64,000 nucleotides of DNA from Sinorhizobium chiapasense (GCF_036488675.1 NZ_CP133148.1:2356001-2420000); one strand, 5' to 3'. Positions 8,839-17,581 are shown, numbered from the stretch's first letter. Translations and numbers: made by a program. Notes: generated by a model from the letters alone, not told the origin.

Positions 8839-10080
8839 ATGTCGAATGCGCAGATCCAGACGCAAAGTCCATATCGCTGGGTGATTGTTGCCGCCGGCGG
8901 CCTGTTGGGCTGCATCGCAATCGGCTCCATGTTTTCACTTCCGGTTTTCCTTCTGCCGATTTCCCGCGATACCGGGTGGTCCGTCACCGGCGTCTCCAGT
9001 GCCATGACCATCGGGTTTCTCGCCATGGCGCTGGCAAGCATGATCTGGGGTACGCTGTCAGACCGCTGGGGGCCTCGCCTTGTGGTGTTGATTGGCTCGG
9101 CTGTCTTGGCCGCAGCCCTCGCTCTGGCAAGCCAGGCGACCTCCCTTATCGAGTTTCAACTCGTGTTCGGTTTGGCTGTCGGCGGTGCTACCGCCGCGAT
9201 CTTTGCCCCGATGATGGCCTGCGTGACCGGCTGGTTCGAGACACACCGCAGCCTTGCCGTGTCTCTCGTCTCGGCCGGCATGGGAATGGCGCCCATGACC
9301 ATGTCGCCCTTCGCGGCCTGGCTCGTGACCATCTATGACTGGAGAACGTCCCTCCTGATCATCGCCGCCTTTACCGCGGCCGTGATGATCCCGGTCGCGC
9401 TGCTGGTACGCCGACCGCCCGCTCTCGAAGGCCAAAATGCCGTCGCTTCACCGGCTGGAGAGCAGGAAACCGCCATGTCCGTAGGACAGGCGATGAGATC
9501 GCCTCAGTTCATCATCCTGTTTCTGACGAACTTCTTCTGTTGCGCCACGCATTCGGGACCGATTTTCCACACGGTGAGCTACGCGATCAGCTGCGGCATC
9601 CCAATGATTGCGGCGGTCTCGATCTATAGCGTGGAGGGGCTGGCGGGCATGGGCGGTCGCGTCGCCTTCGGTCTTTTCGGGGATCGGTTCGGCGCCAAGC
9701 GCGTCCTGGTCTCAGGGCTGCTGCTCCAGGCGTTCGGCGCATTGGCGTATTTTTTCGTCCGCGATCTTGGCGCGTTTTATGCGGTGGCGGCGGTGTTCGG
9801 CTTCATCTACGCCGGGATCATGCCACTATACGCCGTGATCGCCCGCGAGAACTTTCCCCTGCGCATGATGGGCACTGTCATCGGCGGGACGGCAATGGCT
9901 GGCAGCCTGGGCATGGCAACCGGTCCTTTGGCTGGCGGTCTGATCTACGACGCCTTCGCGAGCTACGGCTGGCTCTATATCGGCGCCTGGGGCATCGGGA
10001 TCGGCGCCTTCCTGATCGCCCTGACCTTCAGGCCCTTCCCCAAGGCTGAGAAGGCTGAGCCGGCGCCATTGCCAGCGTGA
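8839..10080 (+). CDS. MFS transporter, OFA/monocarboxylate-like
   Basis: A 413-residue protein with about 12 hydrophobic segments. The loop between helices 2 and 3 carries the MFS motif as WGTLSDRWGPRLV, and the matching loop in the second half reads FGLFGDRFGAKRVL. The composition and the DWRTSLLIIAAF segment resemble the oxalate/formate and monocarboxylate carriers of the MFS. The substrate is not readable from sequence. The start at 8839 has AAGAGG upstream; the in-frame ATG at 8758 would add a 27-residue hydrophilic stretch directly after the terminator. It converges with the YHS gene at the hairpin 10094-10127. Confidence 0.87.
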   Translation: MSNAQIQTQSPYRWVIVAAGGLLGCIAIGSMFSLPVFLLPISRDTGWSVTGVSSAMTIGFLAMALASMIWGTLSDRWGPRLVVLIGSAVLAAALALASQATSLIEFQLVFGLAVGGATAAIFAPMMACVTGWFETHRSLAVSLVSAGMGMAPMTMSPFAAWLVTIYDWRTSLLIIAAFTAAVMIPVALLVRRPPALEGQNAVASPAGEQETAMSVGQAMRSPQFIILFLTNFFCCATHSGPIFHTVSYAISCGIPMIAAVSIYSVEGLAGMGGRVAFGLFGDRFGAKRVLVSGLLLQAFGALAYFFVRDLGAFYAVAAVFGFIYAGIMPLYAVIARENFPLRMMGTVIGGTAMAGSLGMATGPLAGGLIYDAFASYGWLYIGAWGIGIGAFLIALTFRPFPKAEKAEPAPLPA

Positions 10081-10093
10081 GGACATTGCACTC

Positions 10094-10127
10094 GGTCGAC
10101 CGCGAACAGAGTGTGTCGCGGCCGACC
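10094..10127. terminator. Convergent terminator hairpin
   Basis: GGTCGACCGCGA (10094-10105) pairs with TCGCGGCCGACC (10116-10127), 11 of 12 bases, between two genes that converge on it (MFS from the left, YHS from the right). A short T-rich stretch follows on the plus strand. Confidence 0.6.
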
Positions 10128-10142
10128 AAGTTTCTTAGAGCC

Positions 10143-10664
10143 TCACTCGGCGCTTGCCTGCCAATTGGTGTGCAGCTTTTCGGTAACCAGCGTCTGCTGC
10201 ACCTCGGACCAGTGCTTCTGCGAGTCGACCACCTTGTTGGGGTTCTTTTCGAAGCCGTCGGCGGCACCCGGGTCGTAGCTGATGTAGAGCTTGCCGTCGA
10301 TGATGCGCCACGCCTTCGGGTCGATATTGGTGGTGACGGTCCCGAAGGAGACACCATCGGCGCAATAGCCGCCATATTGCGGGGCGTATTTCGAGGGCTC
10401 GCGCATGAAAAGGTCGCGATGTTCGGCGCTGGCGAAATGCCAGGTGGCGCCGAGCCAGCGGTGCGAATATTTCGCCGATCCCTCGACGGCCTTGTTTTCG
10501 GTGAAGTAAGCTACCGGGTCATAGCCCTTGATGGCGACGTCGCCAAAATAGCCGGTGTTGACGAGGTCTTCGGCGCGCGCAATCCCGCCCATGGAGAAGA
10601 GCATGGTCGCCGCACCGAGCGCGACGGCTATCCGCATCCGGCATTTACGTTGATAGTCCCTCAT
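10143..10664 (-). CDS. Exported YHS-domain protein
   Basis: A 173-residue protein with a Sec-type signal peptide (MRIAVALGAATMLFSMGGIARA, cleavage near residue 30). The mature part has the YHS pattern: VAIKGYDPVAYFTENKAVEG, HRWLGATWHFASAEHRDLFM and PQYGGYCADGVSFG. YHS domains are small, often metal-binding modules; in rhizobia such periplasmic proteins are common and mostly uncharacterised. GGAGG lies 7 bases before the ATG at 10664; longer frames upstream overlap the ankyrin gene. It is cotranscribed with the ankyrin gene 37 bases upstream. Confidence 0.85.
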   Translation of the reverse strand: MRDYQRKCRMRIAVALGAATMLFSMGGIARAEDLVNTGYFGDVAIKGYDPVAYFTENKAVEGSAKYSHRWLGATWHFASAEHRDLFMREPSKYAPQYGGYCADGVSFGTVTTNIDPKAWRIIDGKLYISYDPGAADGFEKNPNKVVDSQKHWSEVQQTLVTEKLHTNWQASAE

Positions 10665-10701
10665 GACAGTCCTCCGAATTCCGACCGCTACCCGCGGAAC
10701 G

Positions 10702-11307
10702 TCATTTCCGTTTGGTGCACTCGGTGTAGAGCCATTCGCCGACCAGATCGGCGCCCTGGCAGACAGCACCTGCCTTGAGCAGCAGCCCCGCGGCATCCCA
10801 GTGCTCGCGCCAACCCGCCTGGGTCAGCGGCGTATAGCCGTTTCTTTCCTTCGCCTCGACCACCGCCTTGTTGGTGAGCAGAAAAGCGACCACATCCGCG
10901 TGGCCCTCCTCGGCCGCCGCATGGAGCGGCGTCATCTTGTAGAAATTCTTGTCGTCGTTGACGGCGGCACCTTTTTCGACGAGCAGCTTGACGGTGTCGA
11001 GGCTTCCGCCATAGGCGGCCGCATGCAGCGCGGTAAGCCCGCCCTTGTTGCGGATCTCGATGTCGGCGCCCTGCTCCAGGAGAAGCGCGACGACATCGCT
11101 CTTCCCGGCGAGCGCGGCGATCAGCAATGCGGGCTCGCCGGAGTCGTCCGGTTCCGCCACCTTGGCGCCCTGGTCGATGAGTTCCTTCACCCGAGCGACG
11201 TCGCCGTCCCTCGCCGCGTCATGCAACGGCCCTGCCGCAACGGCGGAGGCCGAAAGCAGGACGCAAAGAACAGGGACGCAAAGAAAATACGACATGCTCC
11301 GCGCCAT
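10702..11307 (-). CDS. Exported ankyrin-repeat protein
   Basis: A 201-residue protein with a signal peptide (MSYFLCVPVLCVLLSASAVA) and four ankyrin repeats: PLHDAARDGDVARVKELIDQ, a degenerate second, GLTALHAAAYGGSLDTVKLL and MTPLHAAAEEGHADVVAFLL. Two Cys near the C-terminus (CQGADLVGEWLYTEC) could form a disulfide in the periplasm. GGGGAG lies 7 bases before the ATG at 11307, better than 11322, which has no ribosome site. It precedes the YHS gene on the same strand by 37 bases, so the two exported proteins may work together. Ankyrin repeats suggest protein binding; the partner is unknown. Confidence 0.85.
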   Translation of the reverse strand: MARSMSYFLCVPVLCVLLSASAVAAGPLHDAARDGDVARVKELIDQGAKVAEPDDSGEPALLIAALAGKSDVVALLLEQGADIEIRNKGGLTALHAAAYGGSLDTVKLLVEKGAAVNDDKNFYKMTPLHAAAEEGHADVVAFLLTNKAVVEAKERNGYTPLTQAGWREHWDAAGLLLKAGAVCQGADLVGEWLYTECTKRK

Positions 11308-11393
11308 CTTCGTTCTCCCCATGGGCGGAAAGGCGCCAAATTATCACAGCCGCGTGAGGCGAGGCAAGAATGTGCGTATACGTTGCAGCTGGA

Positions 11394-12335
11394 TCAGAAC
11401 GGGTTGATATAGTTCGTGATCGCGATCTGCCGGAGCAATACACGGCGGACCACGTGCGCGGGCTTGACCCGGTCGGTGAAGATCGCCGCGTCGCCGGTGG
11501 CGCCGGCCGGCAGGCGGTTGGCGAAATCCTGGTCGTCCAGCTTCACCCGAACGATGAAGGGCACGCTCTCGATCGTCGTCGGCGCGACCGCCGTCCCGGA
11601 TGTCTGCGTCTGCCCCGTGGCAACGGCCTGCAGGACGCTTTCGACCGTGCCGGTGTAAACCTCGCCGGGCGCGAACTTGAACGTCGCCTCCACCGGTTGC
11701 CCGGGTGCGATATAGCGCGCGTCGATCTGGGGGATTTCGACGCCGATGATCGTCTCGGACGTGTCGATGAACGCCATCACCGGCGACAGCGGCAGGTTGG
11801 AAACACGCGCGCCCTTCCGGAGCGCCAGATTGGTCACGTAACCGTCGGCCGGCGCGCGGACCGTCGTCTTGTCGAGATCCCAGCGGGCATTGGTGATCTG
11901 CGCCCTGAGATTGTCGACCTCGGCCTGCCGCTGCTGCACGTCGAAGGCCGGGCCGGCCCCGGTCGTCTGCAGTTGCGTCGTCTGCGCCAGCCGCAGTTCC
12001 TGGAACTTCAACTCCGCCTCGAGCGCCTCGACCTTCGATTGGTAAGGCACGGGATCGATACGGAACAGCACGTCGCCGGCCTTGAGCGGCGCGTTCGCCG
12101 CCACTGGCACGTCGACGACCTCGCCCGCGACATTCGGCACGATGCCGACCGAATTGCGCACGACCAGCGCCAAGCCTTGCGGCGCGCCCCAGTTCATCGG
12201 GATGAACAGGCCAACCAGCAGAAGGAACAGCACTAGGATCGGCGAGATCTTCCAGAACAGGTTGAATGGGATGATCCCGAACTTCACCAGGCAGAACAGG
12301 AGGACGAGATAGACATTGAGGAGGACGACGATCAT
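11394..12335 (-). CDS. HlyD-family membrane-fusion protein (YiaV-like)
   Basis: A 313-residue protein. Two hydrophobic segments near the N-terminus (VVLLNVYLVLLFCLVKFGI and ILVLFLLLVGLFI) anchor it in the inner membrane. A lipoyl/barrel-sandwich region (VPNVAGEVVDVPVAANAPLK, then APADGYVTNLALRKG) surrounds a coiled-coil hairpin (KVEALEAELKFQELRLAQTT). It overlaps the DUF3302 gene by 4 bases (stop of one within the start of the other), the same pairing as yiaV/yiaW of enteric bacteria. No outer membrane or motor gene is next to it. A role in efflux or export is inferred from family. Confidence 0.85.
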   Translation of the reverse strand: MIVVLLNVYLVLLFCLVKFGIIPFNLFWKISPILVLFLLLVGLFIPMNWGAPQGLALVVRNSVGIVPNVAGEVVDVPVAANAPLKAGDVLFRIDPVPYQSKVEALEAELKFQELRLAQTTQLQTTGAGPAFDVQQRQAEVDNLRAQITNARWDLDKTTVRAPADGYVTNLALRKGARVSNLPLSPVMAFIDTSETIIGVEIPQIDARYIAPGQPVEATFKFAPGEVYTGTVESVLQAVATGQTQTSGTAVAPTTIESVPFIVRVKLDDQDFANRLPAGATGDAAIFTDRVKPAHVVRRVLLRQIAITNYINPF

Positions 12336-12577
12336 GGCCGCCGCTCCCTTGCGGCCGATGCCGGGACATCGACATAGGCCCAGATCAGCACAATCGGCCA
12401 GAGCACGAAGCCGAAGAACAGCGTCACCCACCCACCGACGGTGACTGCTTCTGCCCAGGGATGGTTGCGCCGTTTCGCGATCATGCCCGGCAGCATGGCG
12501 AGGAAGACGATCACGAAGACCGTGCTCAACACGAGCACGATCAGCACGATCCAGGCAAAGATGTCGATCATGCTCAC
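12332..12577 (-). CDS. DUF3302 inner-membrane protein (YiaW-like)
   Basis: An 81-residue protein with two long hydrophobic segments, IFAWIVLIVLVLSTVFVIVF and GGWVTLFFGFVLWPIVLIWA, separated by a basic loop (AKRRNHP), a hallmark of DUF3302/YiaW proteins. The start may be GTG at 12577 (AGGAGG 6-7 bases upstream) or the ATG two codons later. It overlaps the start of the HlyD gene by 4 bases, so translation is coupled. Its role, presumably assisting the fusion protein, is unproven. Confidence 0.82.
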   Translation of the reverse strand: MSMIDIFAWIVLIVLVLSTVFVIVFLAMLPGMIAKRRNHPWAEAVTVGGWVTLFFGFVLWPIVLIWAYVDVPASAARERRP

Positions 12578-12670
12578 GGCCGCCCTCCTTCCTCTGTCGG
12601 AGACACGATACGAAGTCCGGGACCGAGTGATGAAGTACGTTACTGTTAAAATTCGGCCCAGGACGTCTGG

Positions 12671-12720
12671 CCTACAGCGCCGGGTTTCTTAACAGACGCG
12701 CCGCGTCTGTAGCACTTTCA
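12671..12720. repeat. Intergenic mosaic repeat, partial
   Basis: TACAGCGCCGGGTTTCTTAA, CAGACGCGCCGCGTCTGTAG, then CACTTTCAG. A shortened relative of the copies at 33242 and 42771. Its right end includes the stop codon of the DctM gene (12718-12720). Confidence 0.65.
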
Positions 12721-14460
12721 GCCGTAGAGATATTCCGGCAGCCAGAGCGTCATGCCGGGCCAGAGATACATGATGATCATGCAGAGGATGACGATCAGCA
12801 TGTAGGGCATCATGCCGGCGAAGATCTGGTTCAGGGTGACGTGCGGCGGCGACACGCCCTTCAGATAGTAGGCCGACATCGCGACCGGCGGCGACAGGAA
12901 GGCCGCCTGCAGGTTGACGAAGACGAGCACGCCCCAGAGCACCGGGTCGATGTCGAAGTGCCTCAGCATCGGCAGGAAGATCGGCACGAAGATGATGATG
13001 ATTTCGGTCCATTCGAGCGGCCAGCCGAGGAGGAAGATGATCGCCTGCGACAGGATCATGAACTGAACGGGCGTGAGGTCGAGTGCGAGCACCCATTGCT
13101 CGATCAGCGCCTGTCCGCCGAGGATGGCGAAGACGGCGGAGAAAAGCGCCGAGCCGACGAAGAGCCAGCAGACCATGGCCGTGGTCTTCGCCGTCAGGAA
13201 CACCGCCTCCTTGGTGCGTTTCCAGTTGAGCGTGCGCGCCTGGAAGGCAAGCAGGAAGGCGCCGGCGGCGCCGACCGCCGCGGACTCCGTTGCGGTCGTG
13301 ATGCCGAACAGGATGACGGCGAGCACGAGGACGGTGAGGATGGCAAGCGGCATGACGGAGGAGACGAGCAGCTTCATCACCTGCAGCCGCTCGGCGCTCA
13401 TGTTGCGGTAATAGCGGAGGAGCACCACGGTCGCGATCGCGGCCGCGATACCGAAGGACACATAGAAAGCCGTCGTCGGCCCGTTGACGACGGCCGGCCC
13501 GGCATCGGCGGCGGGCGCGCCGAGCTGTTCCAGCCCCTCCGGCGCTTCCGTCTCGGCGGAAGCCTGCGGATGGATGACGGCATACCACCAGACGAGTGCC
13601 AGGGTGAAGGCCGTCAGCGAGAAGGGCACAAGCGCCGCGCCGAAATTCTTGACGAGCCGCCAATAGGTCAGCCGCCCCTCGCCCGTCTCCAGCGCCAGCG
13701 CCCTCGCCGGCGAGACCAGGGCGCGGAAAAGCCCGGCCAGCATGTTCGGGGAGTAGGCCGTTTGGAGGCTGCGCATCCAGGAGGCGACCGGAACCCGCGT
13801 CTGCTCCTCGGGCAAAGCCGGCGCGATCTTCGGATTGATCGCCGCCCAGCCGAGAATGTAGGCGAGATAGAGGAACGACAGGAAGAAGCCCGGCAGCATC
13901 GTCGCGGCATAGAGCTTGACCACGGACTGCCCCGCCACCGCCGCATAGACGATGATCATCACCGAGGGCGGGATGAGAATGCCGAGCGTGCCGCCCGCAG
14001 TGATCACCCCGGAGGCGAGCTTCACGTCATAGCCGGCGCGCAGCATCGGGTTCATGGCGATCACCCCCATCAACACCACCACGGCGCCGACGAGGCCGCT
14101 GGCGATGCCCCAGAAAGTGCAGACGATCAGCGTCGCGACGGCGAGCGACGCCGGCAACCGCCGGAAGGAAAGCTGGATGCTGTAGAACATCTTGTCGACG
14201 AGCGCACCGCGCTCCATCACGTAGCCCATCAGCACGAAGAGCGGGATCGAGATCAGCACGTCGTTGGTCATCGCCCCATAGGTGCGCTGGACCATCAGGT
14301 CGAAGACGCGGTTGTCGATCCAGTGCTCGGCCGGATTGTAGAAGGCGTAGAAGCCGAAGAGCATGCCGAGCCCCATCAGCGTGAAGGCGGTCGGAAAGCC
14401 CATGATGATGACGACGACGATGAGCATCAGCATCGTCAGTCCCAGAAACTGATCGCTCAC
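12718..14460 (-). CDS. TRAP transporter large permease (DctM), mannitol/chloroaromatic type
   Basis: A 580-residue, strongly hydrophobic protein. It starts VSDQFLGLTMLMLIVVVIIM and contains DctM motifs such as MGVIAMNPMLRAGYDVKLAS, GVITAGGTLGILIPPSVMII and the C-terminal LGWPLEWTEIIIIFVPIFLP. Typical DctM has about 430 residues; the extra 150 lie in the middle, with a hydrophilic Ala/Glu/Pro-rich loop (about residues 300-320) and further spans. That enlarged form marks the TRAP subgroup annotated as mannitol/chloroaromatic. GTG start at 14460 overlaps the DctQ stop (GTGA), so translation is coupled. It forms the sodium- or proton-driven import channel with DctQ and DctP. Confidence 0.9.
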   Translation of the reverse strand: MSDQFLGLTMLMLIVVVIIMGFPTAFTLMGLGMLFGFYAFYNPAEHWIDNRVFDLMVQRTYGAMTNDVLISIPLFVLMGYVMERGALVDKMFYSIQLSFRRLPASLAVATLIVCTFWGIASGLVGAVVVLMGVIAMNPMLRAGYDVKLASGVITAGGTLGILIPPSVMIIVYAAVAGQSVVKLYAATMLPGFFLSFLYLAYILGWAAINPKIAPALPEEQTRVPVASWMRSLQTAYSPNMLAGLFRALVSPARALALETGEGRLTYWRLVKNFGAALVPFSLTAFTLALVWWYAVIHPQASAETEAPEGLEQLGAPAADAGPAVVNGPTTAFYVSFGIAAAIATVVLLRYYRNMSAERLQVMKLLVSSVMPLAILTVLVLAVILFGITTATESAAVGAAGAFLLAFQARTLNWKRTKEAVFLTAKTTAMVCWLFVGSALFSAVFAILGGQALIEQWVLALDLTPVQFMILSQAIIFLLGWPLEWTEIIIIFVPIFLPMLRHFDIDPVLWGVLVFVNLQAAFLSPPVAMSAYYLKGVSPPHVTLNQIFAGMMPYMLIVILCMIIMYLWPGMTLWLPEYLYG

Positions 14461-15125
14461 GGTTCGATCTCTCCCCCCATTCCCCGCTGCCGGGCCGCCT
14501 TTTCGATGTTCTGCGCCCGTTCGATCGCCGCTTCGCGGGCTTCCAGGTCGACATATTCGCTGTGGGCGAGCTGCTCGGCGACCACGTCGATCTCCTCGAC
14601 GTCGCGCAGCCGCTCCGGCCACTCCCCGGTTCTGAGGCACAGGATACAGCGAACGATCTCCGCGAGCCCCTGCAGCATCACCAGCGCGCCCGCGATCGGG
14701 ATGACCGTCTTGAAGTGGTAGATCGGCGGACCTTCCGCCGTCACGGTCGAATGCTCGCCGATCCGCCACGACAGCGCCGCATAGTCGTAGCCGGCATAGA
14801 CGAGCGCTGCGACGCCTGGCAGGAAGAACAGGATGTAGAGCAAAAGATCGAGCGCCGCCTGCGTGCGGGGCTTAAGCGAACTATAGAGGAAATCGCCGCG
14901 CACATGGGCGTTCTGCGCCAGCGCATAGGCGCCGGCAAGCATGAACAGCGTGCCGTAGAACATGTTGCTGGCGTCGAAGATCCACGCTGTCGGCATGTTG
15001 AGGATGTAGCGCTTGAAGACCTCGACGCAGACGAGCGTCATCAGGCCGATGATCAGCCAGGCGGCGGCCTTCCCGATCCAGACGCTGATCGCATCGACCC
15101 TCAGGAGAAAATGCTGAACGTTCAC
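14457..15125 (-). CDS. TRAP transporter small permease (DctQ)
   Basis: A 222-residue protein with four hydrophobic segments (AAAWLIIGLMTLVCVEVFKR, MFYGTLFMLAGAYALAQNAH, LDLLLYILFFLPGVAALVYAG and IPIAGALVMLQGLAEIVRCI), the DctQ layout. The typical NAHVRGDF motif is present. A charged tail of about 50 residues follows and is longer than usual. The start is a GTG preceded by GGGAGG. It lies between DctP (111 bases upstream) and DctM (overlapping) in one operon. The gap 15126-15236 contains a possible hairpin, which could let DctP be made in excess of the permease. Confidence 0.9.
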   Translation of the reverse strand: MNVQHFLLRVDAISVWIGKAAAWLIIGLMTLVCVEVFKRYILNMPTAWIFDASNMFYGTLFMLAGAYALAQNAHVRGDFLYSSLKPRTQAALDLLLYILFFLPGVAALVYAGYDYAALSWRIGEHSTVTAEGPPIYHFKTVIPIAGALVMLQGLAEIVRCILCLRTGEWPERLRDVEEIDVVAEQLAHSEYVDLEAREAAIERAQNIEKAARQRGMGGEIEP

Positions 15126-15236
15126 CCCGCGCCTCCCACCGGCGGCAGACGCGGCCGTGGCCGCATCACCGCTCTATCTTTATTGCAATCGGTGACGTTT
15201 GCGGCCCTGGGCCAGACGGCCCACGGCCCTGTCGAG

Positions 15237-16379
15237 CTAAAGCTCCTTGGCCACGCCCTCCTGGCCGAAGTAATGATCGAAGACCAGCCGCCGGCCGACG
15301 ACGGTATCCTGTTCCCATCGCGTCGCCCGATCGGCAAAGGCAATTTGGGACTGGATGACCTCCTTGAACAACGGGTTTTCCGCCGCCTTCTTCTTCACCA
15401 CCTCGTCATAGACTTCGAGCTGCCTTTTGAGGATCGCCTCCGGCGTCTTGTAGAACTTGACCTGGTCGGTCGTCTGCATCTCGACATAGTCTTTCGAATA
15501 GCGGTCGATTGCCTTCCAATGCATGTCCTGCGACGCGGCCTCCGCCGCGTTGGAGATTATCGCCTTCATCTGCTCGGGCAGGCCGTCATATTTGGTCCTG
15601 TTGAACAGGATCTCGAACTGTTCGGCATTCTGGTGATAGCTCTGCAGCATGCAGATCTTCGAGACGTCCGGGAAACCTAACACTCGGTCGGACGAGGCAT
15701 TGTTGAACTCGGCCGCATCGAGCAGGCCGCGGTCCAGTGCCGCGACGATTTCTCCGCCCGGCAGTGCGTTGACGGCGGCACCGAGACCGGTGAAGACGTC
15801 GATCGAGATGCCGACGGTGCGGAACTTCAGGCCCTGCAGGTCCTCGGCCTTGGCAACCGGCTTCTTGAACCAGCCGAGCGGCTGCGTCGGCATCGGTCCG
15901 TAGAGGAGAGAAACGACATTGGCGCCGATTGATTCATAGAGCTTTGCCAGCAGCTCCTTGCCGCCGCCGTATTTGTGCCAGGCGAGCAGCATGTTGGCAT
16001 CCATGGCGAAGCCCGGCCCGGAGCCCCACAACGCCAGCGCCGACTGTTTGCCATAGTGGTAGGCGACGACGCCGTGGCCGCCGTCGAGCGTTCCTTGGGA
16101 CACCGCGTCGAGCAGGCCGAAGGCGGGCACGACGGCTCCCGCCGGCAGTACCTCGATCTTGAGGTCGCCACCGGTCATGTCGTTGACCTTCTTGGCGAAA
16201 TCGAGCGCGAATTCGTGAAAGATGTCCTTCGAAGGCCAGGTGCTCTGCCAGCGCATGTTCACTGGCCCCTGTGCCTTGACGATACTCGGTGCTGCGACCA
16301 TCGCCGCCCCGGCCATTGCTGCGCCGCTCAGGAATTTGCGACGCGACGTCCTCCCCCCAATCTGGGTTCTGCCTTTCAT
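15237..16379 (-). CDS. TRAP transporter substrate-binding protein (DctP), Tat-exported
   Basis: A 380-residue protein beginning with a twin-arginine signal (TSRRKFLSGAAMAGAAMVAA, cleavage after VKA-Q near residue 37). The mature part has the DctP pattern: NMRWQSTWPSKDIFHEFALD, FAKKVNDMTGGDLKIEVLPAG, EDLQGLKFRTVGISIDVFTG with the conserved Arg for carboxylate binding, and GGEIVAALDRGLLDAAEFNN. It captures an organic acid in the periplasm and hands it to DctQM. GGGAGGAAGAG precedes the ATG. The subgroup is usually labelled mannitol/chloroaromatic, but the true substrate is often a 2-oxo or hydroxy acid and remains unknown here. Confidence 0.92.
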   Translation of the reverse strand: MKGRTQIGGRTSRRKFLSGAAMAGAAMVAAPSIVKAQGPVNMRWQSTWPSKDIFHEFALDFAKKVNDMTGGDLKIEVLPAGAVVPAFGLLDAVSQGTLDGGHGVVAYHYGKQSALALWGSGPGFAMDANMLLAWHKYGGGKELLAKLYESIGANVVSLLYGPMPTQPLGWFKKPVAKAEDLQGLKFRTVGISIDVFTGLGAAVNALPGGEIVAALDRGLLDAAEFNNASSDRVLGFPDVSKICMLQSYHQNAEQFEILFNRTKYDGLPEQMKAIISNAAEAASQDMHWKAIDRYSKDYVEMQTTDQVKFYKTPEAILKRQLEVYDEVVKKKAAENPLFKEVIQSQIAFADRATRWEQDTVVGRRLVFDHYFGQEGVAKEL

Positions 16380-16467
16380 CTCTTCCTCCCGAAAGCATAG
16401 ACTTTTATTGCTTTTCGGAGCGCGAGAACGATGTCACGCGGTCTTCCGCTCGTCTCCCGCTCACTAT

Positions 16468-16560
16468 CCAGAGCGCCAAGCAAACGCGCCAAGGGCGCTC
16501 CAGAGTTGAATGTAGAGCATTTCATCCACTTTCAATGATTGCGCGTGAAAACCGGACATT
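16468..16560. repeat. Degenerate intergenic mosaic repeat
   Basis: CAGAGCGCC...GGGCGCTC followed by AGAGCATTTCATCCACTTTC and AATGATTGCGCGTGAAAACC. The order and motifs match the clearer copy at 46490-46592 with substitutions. It occupies the leader region upstream of dctP. The rest of 16561-16774 shows no gene. Confidence 0.55.
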
Positions 16561-16764
16561 CTCGACAATACTCCTCGATAGGGCCCCGCGCAAAAATGCA
16601 GGAACTGGGCTCAAACGCACAGTTGGAGGGATCCGGACAGAGAGCGGGCGACGCGGTATGGCGCAAATTCATGAGGCACTGCGACGTCCGTATCCGTCCC
16701 GGCGCGGCGGCAAGGGATCGAACCCGAACGGCAGGGCCGTTCGGGCCACGATGGTAAGAGGAGC

Positions 16765-16850
16765 AGGCTTAGGCTTATGCTTGGGCTTGGGCTTGGGCTT
16801 GGGCTTGGCCTTGGCCTTGGCCTTGGCCTTGGGCTTGCGCTTGCGCTTGG
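16765..16850. repeat. Hexanucleotide tandem repeat (GGSCTT)n at the end of the L,D-transpeptidase gene
   Basis: About 14 consecutive hexamers of the types AGGCTT, GGGCTT, GGCCTT and GCGCTT. On the minus strand they encode alternating Ala-Gln and Gly-Gln. The stop codon of the gene (16775-16777) comes from an altered unit, and two more hexamers lie beyond it. Slippage would change protein length in steps of two residues without shifting the frame. Confidence 0.85.
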
Positions 16851-17581
16851 GGCGGAGCCAGGGGCCGCTGATGTACGACGATCCGGGCATGGTAGGGCAC
16901 ACGCGTGTAGAGATCGATGACATCCTGGTTCACCAACCTGACGCAGCCGGACGACGTCGCCTTGCCGATCGATTGCCATTCCGGCGTGCCGTGCAGACGA
17001 TAGAGCGTATCCTGGCCGTTCTGGAAGATGTAGAGCGCGCGCGAGCCGAGCGGATTCGAGACACCCGGATCCATGCCGCCATTCGCAACCGAATACTTCT
17101 CGAGATGCGGCTGGCGCGCGATCATCTCGCCCGGCGGCTTCCAACGCGGCCAGGCCTGTCGCCAATGGATAACGCCTTCGCCTTCCCAGGCAAAACCGTC
17201 GCGGCCGATACCGACCCCATAGCGCATCGCCGTACCGCCCGGTTCGACCAGGTAGAGGAACCTTCCGGGCGTATCGACCACGACCGTGCCTGCCAGCTCG
17301 CCGGTCGGATCCGCAACGCGCTGGCGATAGTACTTCGGATCCATCTGCTCGTACGAGACGGCCGGAATAAGATGGCCGCCATCCTCGATGGCAGCGTACC
17401 GGGCCCCCAGTTCCGCGTTCGTCGCCGGCACGATCGGCCGGCTGAACTCTTTCGGGATCGGCACATGTCGGGGGGATGGCATCGTGCTCGCGCACCCTGC
17501 GAGCGTCGCCGTAGTGGATATGGAGCCCACGATGAAGGCCCTCCGCGACAGGCGGTATTCTCTTGGCATTTTTGAAAACAT
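16775..17581 (-). CDS. L,D-transpeptidase (YkuD) lipoprotein with Ala/Gly-Gln tail
   Basis: A 268-residue protein. The N-terminus has a twin-arginine-like signal ending in a lipobox (SRRAFIVGSISTTATLAGC), so it is probably a lipoprotein facing the periplasm. The YkuD domain spans about 75-235: the catalytic stretch is HGTPEWQSIGKATSSGCVRL, with the conserved His and S-x-G-C-V-R-L containing the nucleophilic Cys. Such enzymes form 3-3 cross-links in peptidoglycan or attach proteins to it. The last 26 residues are a low-complexity Ala-Gln/Gly-Gln tail made by the hexamer repeat. An internal Met at residue 5 is an alternative start. Confidence 0.88.
   Translation of the reverse strand: MFSKMPREYRLSRRAFIVGSISTTATLAGCASTMPSPRHVPIPKEFSRPIVPATNAELGARYAAIEDGGHLIPAVSYEQMDPKYYRQRVADPTGELAGTVVVDTPGRFLYLVEPGGTAMRYGVGIGRDGFAWEGEGVIHWRQAWPRWKPPGEMIARQPHLEKYSVANGGMDPGVSNPLGSRALYIFQNGQDTLYRLHGTPEWQSIGKATSSGCVRLVNQDVIDLYTRVPYHARIVVHQRPLAPPQAQAQAQGQGQGQGQAQAQAQAQA

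Noticed and set aside
16700..16750. GGTTCGATCCC on the minus strand, resembling a tRNA T-arm
   Set aside because: The T-stem does not pair properly and no acceptor stem, anticodon arm or D-arm is found.
16669..16923. Minus-strand frame rich in Lys-Pro/Lys-Ala over the hexamer repeat, resembling a basic DNA-binding tail
   Set aside because: The L,D-transpeptidase frame covers the same DNA, with full domain support; this frame has no other domain and no ribosome site.
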